From contig CASECH010000129.1 in the NCBI GenBank assembly GCA_949286405.1, positions 1 to 6,555 on the forward strand: DNA of 6,555 nt. The letters run 5' to 3'. The stretch comes from an uncultured bacterium (lineage in GTDB: Bacteria > Cyanobacteriota > Vampirovibrionia > Gastranaerophilales > Gastranaerophilaceae). Position 1 is the stretch's first letter. Each line of letters begins with the position of its first letter. The notes under the pieces were generated by a model. It was not told where the DNA came from and ran no database searches. It saw nothing but the letters and a program-made list of their open reading frames with translations. Positions 1 to 4,511 of the stretch are shown one piece after another. The position numbers were made by a program, and so were the translations under genes.

Positions 1-611
1 CCAAGACCTATTGGAAGATTTTTGTATGTAATTTGAATTTTTCCTCCAAGAGTATCACCTTGTTCTTTTGCTATATCAATTTCGTTGTGGAATTCTTGTT
101 CAGTTTTTCCTTGACCTATTTGCAAAACTTGTGAAGAGCCTGTTATATTAAATTGAGCAAGAATCTGTTTTGCAACGGCTCCTACAGCAACTTCTATAGC
201 TGTTTTTCTTGCACTTGAGCGTTCAAGGATATCTCTAAGGTCGTGTCTGTTATATTTTATACTGCCTGCGTAATCAGCGTGTCCGGGACGATATGATGTA
301 AAAGATTTTTCAGAAGTACAATCTTCAGCAGAAGTGCTCATAATTTTTTCCCAGTTAGCAAAATCTTTATTTTGTATTACGAGCGTAATTGGTGAGCCTA
401 TTGTTTTTCCAAATCTGACACCGGATGTAATTTCTGCGGTATCAGATTCAATTTTCATTCTTCCGCCTCTGCCATATCCGCTTTGGCGGCGTTTAAGTTC
501 TGAATTTATAAAACCAGTATCAATATTAAATCCTGCAGGTACTCCGTCTATGATTGCTGTTAGACATTTCCCATGGCTTTCTCCTGCTGTGAGAAATCTG
601 AAAATATTCAA
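1..611 (-). CDS. aroC: Chorismate synthase (partial, C-terminus beyond left edge)
   Basis: Chorismate synthase is the last step of the shikimate pathway. It removes phosphate from 5-enolpyruvylshikimate-3-phosphate to give chorismate, using reduced FMN, in the cytoplasm. About 203 codons are present of a family length of about 350-390. Family signature 1 is seen at the N-terminus (TAGESHGKCLTAIIDGVP) and signature 2 further on (ERSSARKTAIEVAVGAVA). Between them are RRQSGYGRGGRM and RPGHADYAG, which belong to the substrate/FMN site. The start is TTG at 609-611. It gives LNIFRFLTAGESHG, the usual N-terminal length for the family, and the only in-frame codons between it and an in-frame TAG (624-626) are non-starts. 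An AGGAG ribosome binding site lies 9 nt upstream. The gene follows the secreted-protein gene by 12 nt and is probably co-transcribed with it. Identity is very secure; only the TTG start is inferred. Confidence 0.97.
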   Translation of the reverse strand, partial: MNIFRFLTAGESHGKCLTAIIDGVPAGFNIDTGFINSELKRRQSGYGRGGRMKIESDTAEITSGVRFGKTIGSPITLVIQNKDFANWEKIMSTSAEDCTSEKSFTSYRPGHADYAGSIKYNRHDLRDILERSSARKTAIEVAVGAVAKQILAQFNITGSSQVLQIGQGKTEQEFHNEIDIAKEQGDTLGGKIQITYKNLPIGL

Positions 612-620
612 ATTAATTTG

Positions 621-625
621 CTCCT
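621..625 (-). promoter_or_regulatory. Ribosome binding site of aroC, overlapping upstream stop codon
   Basis: AGGAG on the minus strand, 9 nt before the TTG start of aroC. Its first two bases are the AG of the TAG stop (624-626) of the preceding gene, so ribosomes finishing that gene end on the aroC initiation site. This supports both the TTG start and translational coupling. The coupling itself is inferred. Confidence 0.75.
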
Positions 626-1109
626 ATTTTTTGTTTGCGTATTTCAAGAAAATTTGTTCTTTTGTTTGCATCATTTCTTCTGTAATTAACCATTTTCCGT
701 TAGGTTGTTTTTTTACTATCATGTATGTTTTTAATTTGTAGCTTTCACCTTTAGGCTGACGTAGAGAACTTATTTTGTAAGCACCATTTCCGACAGGAGT
801 AGCTGTTATATTTGAATATGAATTTGTATAGTGTCTTGCTTTTGCCATTGATTGGCTAATTTTCATTTGTTTAATATATGTCGCAGTGTTTGTTGTAACG
901 TTTACTAATTCACCGTTTGGTTTTACAACTTGTCTTATAATTTTTGCATTTGGTGAATACATTGAAGGAATTGTTGGACTGTATGAGTTTGCAGCAGCTA
1001 CATAGTTGTTGAAAAATTTGATAGCTTCTTGAGTATCGTCTGCAAATGCTCTTAATCCGGTTGTTAATAACATTCCTAATATAACAAATATTGATAAATA
1101 TTTTTTCAT
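624..1109 (-). CDS. Small secreted protein, possible NTF2-like fold
   Basis: A 161-residue exported protein of unknown function. Residues 1-23 form a signal peptide: KK at positions 2-3, a hydrophobic core (LSIFVILGMLL) and an AFA cleavage site before DD at 24-25. There is no lipobox cysteine, so it should be released rather than lipid-anchored. The mature part (about 138 residues) begins with a helix-like stretch (TQEAIKFFNNYVAAANSY), then alternates polar turns and strands, ending in KTYMIVKKQPNGKWLITEEMMQ. This order, helices first and then a curved sheet closing with a 'GKWLI' strand, resembles the NTF2/SnoaL-like superfamily; the match is by eye and weak. The start ATG has an AAGGAG site 7 nt upstream. 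It is the first gene of an operon with aroC, though no biochemical link to chorismate is evident. Confidence 0.8.
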   Translation of the reverse strand: MKKYLSIFVILGMLLTTGLRAFADDTQEAIKFFNNYVAAANSYSPTIPSMYSPNAKIIRQVVKPNGELVNVTTNTATYIKQMKISQSMAKARHYTNSYSNITATPVGNGAYKISSLRQPKGESYKLKTYMIVKKQPNGKWLITEEMMQTKEQIFLKYANKK

Positions 1110-1116
1110 TTTTAAT

Positions 1117-1122
1117 CTCCTT
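1117..1122 (-). promoter_or_regulatory. Ribosome binding site of the secreted-protein gene
   Basis: AAGGAG on the minus strand, 7 nt before the ATG at 1107-1109. This is a near-consensus Shine-Dalgarno site at ideal spacing and fixes the start of the signal-peptide protein. Confidence 0.8.
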
Positions 1123-1166
1123 TTACCTTACCATTTATTAAACGATTTAAGTAAGAATATGTTCAA

Positions 1167-1195
1167 ATTATATCATACACAAATAAGATTGTCAT
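1167..1195 (-). promoter_or_regulatory. Strong sigma-70-type promoter for the secreted protein-aroC operon
   Basis: Read on the minus strand: -35 box ATGACA (1190-1195), a 17-bp spacer, and a perfect -10 box TATAAT (1167-1172) preceded by TGA, which gives an extended -10 (TGnTATAAT). Transcription should start near 1160, leaving a leader of about 50 nt that includes the AAGGAG site. The -35 hexamer is the complement of the -35 hexamer used by the promoter facing the xer gene. The call rests on consensus match and spacing only. Confidence 0.75.
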
Positions 1196-1217
1196 TAAAC
1201 TAAATATGTAGTATAAA
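1189..1217 (+). promoter_or_regulatory. Promoter for the xer recombinase gene, sharing its -35 DNA with the divergent promoter
   Basis: -35 box TTGTCA (1189-1194; five of six consensus bases), a 17-bp spacer, and -10 box TATAAA (1212-1217; five of six). The predicted transcription start, 6-8 nt after the -10 box, falls at about 1223-1226, on or next to the ATG at 1225. The transcript would therefore have almost no leader. The -35 hexamer overlaps that of the leftward promoter by five bases. Confidence 0.65.
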
Positions 1218-1224
1218 TAGGGTT

Positions 1225-2091
1225 ATGAGTATGCAATTTTTGTCAGAATATTTAGATTTTTTAGAAATAGAAAAAGGTCTTTCCAATAATACAATTGATG
1301 CATACAGGAGAGATTTGGGGGATTTTTTGGAGTTTTGTGACAAAAATGGTGTCAGTGATTTGAGCAAAGTGCAAAGATTACATATAAACAATTATATTAG
1401 AGGTTTGAGAGAAAAGGATTTTTCTCCTTCCAGTGTTAATAGAAAAATAGCATCTTTTCGCGGATTTTTTAAATGGTTGTGTGCAAATGAATATTCAAAT
1501 TCTAATCCTACGTTAACTTTAGAACAACCTAAAATGCCGCAAAGATTACCAAAAGTAATTACAATACAGGAAATTGAATCAATTTTAAATCAGAATTTGA
1601 ATGAACTACAAAGAGTTATCGTGGAACTTCTTTATGGATGCGGATTAAGGGTATCAGAATTAGCTAATTTGAAAATGAATGATTTTGATATTAATGGAAA
1701 ATATCTTCAATGCACAGGGAAAGGTTCTAAAGATAGAATTGTTCCACTTGGTTCAAAAGCAATAGATGCAATAAAAAATTACCTTCCGCAACGAGATTTT
1801 TATGTGAATAAATATCGGTTGAATACAAAAAATTTGTTGATAAATGAAAAGGGCAAAAATGTTTCAAGACAAGAAATATATTCCTTTATCCGAGAACAGG
1901 GTGAAAAAATCCATAAACATATTTCCCCTCATACTCTACGTCATAGTTTTGCGACCCATTTGTTGGAAAATGGTGCTGATTTACGTGTAGTTCAGGAGCT
2001 ATTAGGTCATAGTGATGTTTCCACTACACAGTTATATACACATATTTCTAAAAAAAGATTGAAAGAAGTCTACTTTGCAATAAATGGCTAA
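1225..2091 (+). CDS. xerD: Tyrosine recombinase of the XerC/XerD family
   Basis: Site-specific recombinase of the kind that resolves chromosome dimers at dif during cell division. The 288-residue length is normal for XerC/XerD (about 295-300). Residues 3-88 form the SAM-like, core-binding N-terminal domain (FLSEYLDFLEIEKGLSNNTI; SVNRKIASFRGFFKWL). The catalytic domain, from about 108, carries the full active-site set: R142 in GCGLRVSELANL, K166 in TGKGSKDRIVPL, H236 and R239 in SPHTLRHSFATHLLENGAD, H262 in LLGHSDVSTTQLYTH, and nucleophile Y271. The start could be ATG 1225 or ATG 1231. The weak AGGG at 1219-1222 is 2 nt from the first and 8 nt from the second, while the promoter geometry would make the first nearly leaderless. 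XerD rather than XerC is a choice by resemblance. No integrase-like extra domains, phage genes or attachment site are seen, so a housekeeping role is favoured. Confidence 0.9.
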   Translation: MSMQFLSEYLDFLEIEKGLSNNTIDAYRRDLGDFLEFCDKNGVSDLSKVQRLHINNYIRGLREKDFSPSSVNRKIASFRGFFKWLCANEYSNSNPTLTLEQPKMPQRLPKVITIQEIESILNQNLNELQRVIVELLYGCGLRVSELANLKMNDFDINGKYLQCTGKGSKDRIVPLGSKAIDAIKNYLPQRDFYVNKYRLNTKNLLINEKGKNVSRQEIYSFIREQGEKIHKHISPHTLRHSFATHLLENGADLRVVQELLGHSDVSTTQLYTHISKKRLKEVYFAING

Positions 2092-2109
2092 GCGTGTTAA
2101 TATTAGCTT

Positions 2110-2826
2110 ATGTTAGAGTTGTTTGTCTCAACAGCAGAACAGAATTCAGGAAAGAACATCGTAACAGCAGGACAAGCTGCAACTATGCAAAGTCTTGGGT
2201 ATTCAACGGGTGTATATAAGCCTGTTGATTGTGGTGCAATAGAAAAAAACGGTTTTATTCAGTCACTAGATTTAGCTTTTGTTAAATTTGTAGATCCGAA
2301 TATAAAAACATATTTTTCATACCTGTTTAAGACTTTTGCAAGTCCCCTTGTAGCTGCAGCTGCAGAAAAGATTGCAATAGATAAAAATGTAATTTTACAG
2401 GATTTTCAAAGTCTTATTGACAGAAATGAATGTTTAATAGTTCAAGGTAATGATGGTCTAGCTACTCCTTATGGTAAAAATTTTTTGGAATCTGATTTGA
2501 TAAAATGCTTTGATATGCCAATGCTTTTTGTTGTTTCTCCAAATATGTCAGTAAATAATATAATATTGTCAATAAATCACGCCATTTCTGAAGGAATAAA
2601 ATTGAGAGGGGTTTTGATTAACAATTATCCTGCAGCGACAGAAGATGTTAATATAAAACTCTTACCAAGACTTATTGAAGAATATTCTGATGCGAAAATT
2701 ATGGGGATATTACCTATTATTGAAAATTATATGACAGTTAATCCTAATGATTTGATAGAAAATATATTAATGGGAGTTGATTTGGAAGCAGTTTTTCAGG
2801 TGAGAATTGCAAAATTAAGTTATTAG
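2110..2826 (+). CDS. Divergent BioD-like (dethiobiotin synthetase fold) P-loop protein
   Basis: A 238-residue protein with the layout of dethiobiotin synthetase, the ATP-dependent enzyme that closes the ureido ring of biotin. Visible landmarks are strand 1 plus P-loop (STAEQNSGKN, residues 7-16), GVYKPVDCG (34-42, with the conserved lysine K37), SLDLA (52-56), FASPLVAA (76-83, like the family's 'EPTSPH' segment), VQGNDG (111-116, at the place of VEGAGG), and strand plus INN (170-172, at the base-recognition site). Length is close to BioD (about 225). Key differences from the family are N16 where the Walker A motif has Thr/Ser, Q112 for the usual Glu, and ND in place of AG. It may be a BioD with altered chemistry, a related amidoligase-type domain such as the BioD-like N-terminal part of some phosphotransacetylases, or a pseudoenzyme. 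It starts 18 nt after the xer stop without a clear ribosome site, and an in-frame TAG (2104-2106) bars an earlier start. No other biotin gene is in view. Confidence 0.7.
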   Translation: MLELFVSTAEQNSGKNIVTAGQAATMQSLGYSTGVYKPVDCGAIEKNGFIQSLDLAFVKFVDPNIKTYFSYLFKTFASPLVAAAAEKIAIDKNVILQDFQSLIDRNECLIVQGNDGLATPYGKNFLESDLIKCFDMPMLFVVSPNMSVNNIILSINHAISEGIKLRGVLINNYPAATEDVNIKLLPRLIEEYSDAKIMGILPIIENYMTVNPNDLIENILMGVDLEAVFQVRIAKLSY

Positions 2827-2843
2827 CAAAAATGTTGCTTTTT
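2825..2843 (+). terminator. Weak intrinsic terminator after the BioD-like gene
   Basis: A 5-bp stem, AGCAA (2825-2829) and TTGCT (2835-2839), with a 5-nt loop. It is followed directly by TTTT, making five T in a row, and overlaps the TAG stop (2824-2826). The short stem makes it a weak or leaky terminator at best. Confidence 0.35.
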
Positions 2844-2931
2844 GTAACATTATATACTTTTTATATAACAGTTTTGTCAATTTTTTCTTAATAAACTTTT
2901 TTATATAAATATAAAGAGGTATAATTGTTAT
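2827..2931. other. AT-rich intergenic gap
   Basis: About 105 bp without a gene. It holds the end of the weak terminator hairpin, then an A/T-only inverted repeat (TTATATA at 2850-2856, TATATAA at 2862-2868, 5-nt loop), a TTGTCA box at 2874-2879 with no -10 at proper distance, and AAAGAGG (2913-2919) followed by TATAAT (2920-2925) just before the next gene. Confidence 0.6.
2913..2925 (+). promoter_or_regulatory. Ribosome site or -10 box before the small gene
   Basis: Two overlapping readings compete. AAAGAGG (2913-2919) is a fair Shine-Dalgarno sequence 12 nt before ATG 2932, slightly far. TATAAT (2920-2925) is a perfect -10 hexamer, but the position 17 bp upstream is only a T-run (2897-2902). 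If TATAAT is the real -10, transcription would start at about 2932, the message would be leaderless and the AAAGAGG would not be transcribed. The two readings exclude each other. Confidence 0.35.
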
Positions 2932-3102
2932 ATGGATAAGAGAGAATTTACCGTAATAGAAAATGAAACAATGATTAAAGAAGAACTTCTTGAAAAAGAG
3001 GTCAAAAGTTCTGCTATGACAAATCCTATTGCAAAAAAATTATCAGAGTTCCATAATCAAAAACAAGGTAAGTTTTCAGTAAAAGATTTATTTAAAAAAT
3101 AA
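2932..3102 (+). CDS. Small charged protein of 56 residues, unknown function
   Basis: A short open frame starting ATGGATAAG and ending in TAA (3100-3102). The product is 56 residues, very rich in Lys and Glu, with no signal peptide or membrane segment. An N-terminal acidic, helix-prone part (residues 10-24, rich in E with IKEELLEKEV) is followed by TNPIAKKLSEFHNQK (30-44) and a basic tail ending in KDLFKK. The frame is supported by its position: it ends 2 nt before the start of the next gene, in a three-gene unit with prmC, and it fills otherwise empty space after promoter- and ribosome-site-like sequence. I do not recognise the family. It could be a small regulator or protein partner of the next product, but that is a guess. 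Confidence 0.65.
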   Translation: MDKREFTVIENETMIKEELLEKEVKSSAMTNPIAKKLSEFHNQKQGKFSVKDLFKK

Positions 3103-3104
3103 CA

Positions 3105-3605
3105 ATGTACGAGATAAAGTCAAGAATTTATTTAGGTTTTTCAAAAACACAGAAAGCTGCTCTGTGTAATTTTTTGCGTGCATTAGTAAAAAAAACTCCT
3201 GACGAAACTATTGAGAATATTTTTGATAAATTTATTGAAGATGAAAAGTATTATTTTGAGATAAACAATCCTCATTTTACATTCTTGGAAGATTTATTGG
3301 ATGATAATAAATTTGCAGAAGATACTCTTTTGTACTTAAAAGAATGTCGAAAATATTATGATTACAAGAAGAAGCAAGAACCTATTATTCAAGCACAAAA
3401 AGAATATGAAAAGAAAAAAAGAGCTTTTTTAAAGGAAGTAAAAATGTCCAAAGAGCTTCCGACCAAAAAACAGCTTTATTATTATGACCGTTTGTGCAAA
3501 AAATATAATATAGAAAAAAAAGAATTAACATCAAAACTCGAAGCATTACAAGAAATAGACAGGATAATTAATGAGCATTCAACAGATTGTAGAAATTTTG
3601 ACTAA
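3105..3605 (+). CDS. Hypothetical helical, charged protein upstream of prmC
   Basis: A 166-residue cytoplasmic protein with no signal peptide, predicted by eye to be almost all helix. Residues 1-50 hold a compact part (FSKTQKAALCNFLRALVKKT). Residues 75-115 are a Lys/Glu-rich stretch likely to form a coiled coil or long helix. Residues 119-156 carry PTKKQLYYYDRLCKKYNI and LTSKLEALQEIDRII. The last pair follows the pattern 'T..Q..Y...L......LT..EA...ID.L', a small helical module seen at the end of many bacterial and phage proteins (DUF3072-like). That comparison is from memory and weak. The gene begins 2 nt after the small gene without its own clear ribosome site, so coupled translation is likely, and its 3' end overlaps prmC by 35 nt. 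Function is unknown. Confidence 0.75.
   Translation: MYEIKSRIYLGFSKTQKAALCNFLRALVKKTPDETIENIFDKFIEDEKYYFEINNPHFTFLEDLLDDNKFAEDTLLYLKECRKYYDYKKKQEPIIQAQKEYEKKKRAFLKEVKMSKELPTKKQLYYYDRLCKKYNIEKKELTSKLEALQEIDRIINEHSTDCRNFD
3561..3564 (+). promoter_or_regulatory. Ribosome binding site of prmC inside the preceding gene
   Basis: AGGA, 6 nt before ATG 3571, lying within the coding part of the previous gene. It supports the overlapping prmC start over any later one. Confidence 0.55.
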
Positions 3606-4407
3606 ATCAGGGATTGAGCCTAATGAAGCTAATATTGAAGTAAAAATGTTGATAGAACATTTTTGCGGTTATGGTGTCAAAGATATTATCATGGGCAAAA
3701 AACTTACTGAAGAGCAGTTAAAAATAGTTAAAGAAAAAGCTGAATTGAGAGCAAAAACACGACAACCAATTCAGCATATAATCGGTTTTGCAGACTTTAT
3801 GGGTGAAAAATTTATTGTGAATCCTTCTGTATTAATACCGAGAGACGAAACAGAAATTCTAGTCAGAAAAGCTGTAGAAATAATAAATCAAAACAATTTA
3901 AAAATGGCTCTTGATGTTGGAACAGGCTCAGGTTGCATAGCTTGCATGGTTGCCAAATTAACTGATTGCCAAATTATAGGTCTTGATGTCTCTAATGAGG
4001 CTTTGAATACAGCATTAGATAACGCTTCAAGATTGAACCTTTTTAATAAAGCTATTTTTAGAAAATCAGATGTTTTTTCTAACGTTAAACCACGTGAAAT
4101 TTTTGATGTGATTATTTCAAATCCACCTTACATTCCGCCAAAAGAAAAACAGAATATTCAAAAAGAAGTATCTTTTGATCCTGATTTGGCTTTGTATACA
4201 AAGGATGATAAGGGGTTAGAGTTTTATGAAAAAATAACATCTCAAGCACCTTCTATAATGAACAATGGAGGATATTTGTTGTTTGAACTTGGTATTGGTC
4301 AAGCTTTGGATGTTAAAAATATAATGGAAAAAAATGGTTTTGTTGATATTGAAATAATAAAAGATTTAGCAGGTATTGAAAGAGTAATTTCAGGACATAC
4401 CAAATAG
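3571..4407 (+). CDS. prmC: Peptide chain release factor N5-glutamine methyltransferase
   Basis: PrmC (HemK) uses S-adenosylmethionine to methylate the glutamine of the GGQ motif in release factors RF1 and RF2, which speeds peptide release at stop codons. At 278 residues it matches the family length (about 277). The N-terminal helical domain (1-85) includes RQPIQHIIG (64-72), the family's R.P.QYI.G motif. PRDETEILV (90-98) corresponds to PRPETE. The Rossmann methyltransferase domain has motif I DVGTGSGC (115-122), the acidic residue after strand 2 (GLDVS, D139) and the diagnostic NPPY (184-187), which binds the target glutamine. The ATG overlaps the preceding gene by 35 nt in another frame and has its own AGGA site. 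prmC often sits next to prfA (RF1); here it does not, and it follows two genes of unknown function instead. It faces the SLH gene convergently. Confidence 0.96.
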   Translation: MSIQQIVEILTKSGIEPNEANIEVKMLIEHFCGYGVKDIIMGKKLTEEQLKIVKEKAELRAKTRQPIQHIIGFADFMGEKFIVNPSVLIPRDETEILVRKAVEIINQNNLKMALDVGTGSGCIACMVAKLTDCQIIGLDVSNEALNTALDNASRLNLFNKAIFRKSDVFSNVKPREIFDVIISNPPYIPPKEKQNIQKEVSFDPDLALYTKDDKGLEFYEKITSQAPSIMNNGGYLLFELGIGQALDVKNIMEKNGFVDIEIIKDLAGIERVISGHTK

Positions 4408-4410
4408 TAT

Positions 4411-4446
4411 AAAAAAGGAAACCTGTAAGTATTCTCACAGGTTTCC
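4411..4446 (-). terminator. Strong intrinsic terminator of the SLH-protein gene, between convergent genes
   Basis: A 13-bp stem with one G-U pair in the minus-strand RNA and a 4-nt loop: arms at 4417-4429 and 4434-4446, core GGAAACCTGT paired with ACAGGTTTCC. On the minus strand the hairpin is followed by six T (complement of A 4411-4416), the classic Rho-independent form, 65 nt past the SLH stop. On the plus strand it lies 9 nt after the prmC stop but is followed by CTCCTAAAGG, not a T-run, so it is at most a weak terminator for prmC. Confidence 0.85.
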
Positions 4447-4511
4447 CTCCTAAAGGCAAACGAACAAAATATATTACTGTTTGGACTTTGTACGTTCCAA
4501 ATTATTTATTA
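4447..4511 (-). other. 3' untranslated region of the SLH gene
   Basis: 65 bp between the stop of the SLH gene and its terminator. It contains an imperfect short inverted repeat, TTTGGA and TCCAAA, at about 4480-4501. No open frame or other signal is visible. Confidence 0.45.

Noticed and set aside
334..741. Plus-strand open frame of 135 codons
   Set aside because: It lies antisense to aroC and the secreted-protein gene, both with clear family motifs or a signal peptide, and has no ribosome site; it is a shadow frame.
1200..1391. Minus-strand open frame of 63 codons
   Set aside because: It is antisense to the start of the xer gene and overlaps both promoters, with no family resemblance.
1225..2091. 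Recombinase as a sign of an integrated mobile element
   Set aside because: It has XerC/XerD length and motifs, with no attachment repeats, excisionase, phage or transposon genes nearby; a housekeeping Xer is simpler.
2850..2868. A/T-only inverted repeat TTATATA-CTTTT-TATATAA as an operator
   Set aside because: A 7-bp A/T palindrome is expected by chance in such DNA and shows no link to a promoter with a good -35 and -10.
2844..2871. Possible dif-like Xer site (11-6-11 arms around TACTTT) downstream of the xer gene
   Set aside because: The right arm TTATATAACAG is faintly dif-like, but the left arm shares few bases with it in inverted orientation, and the region is simply A/T-rich.
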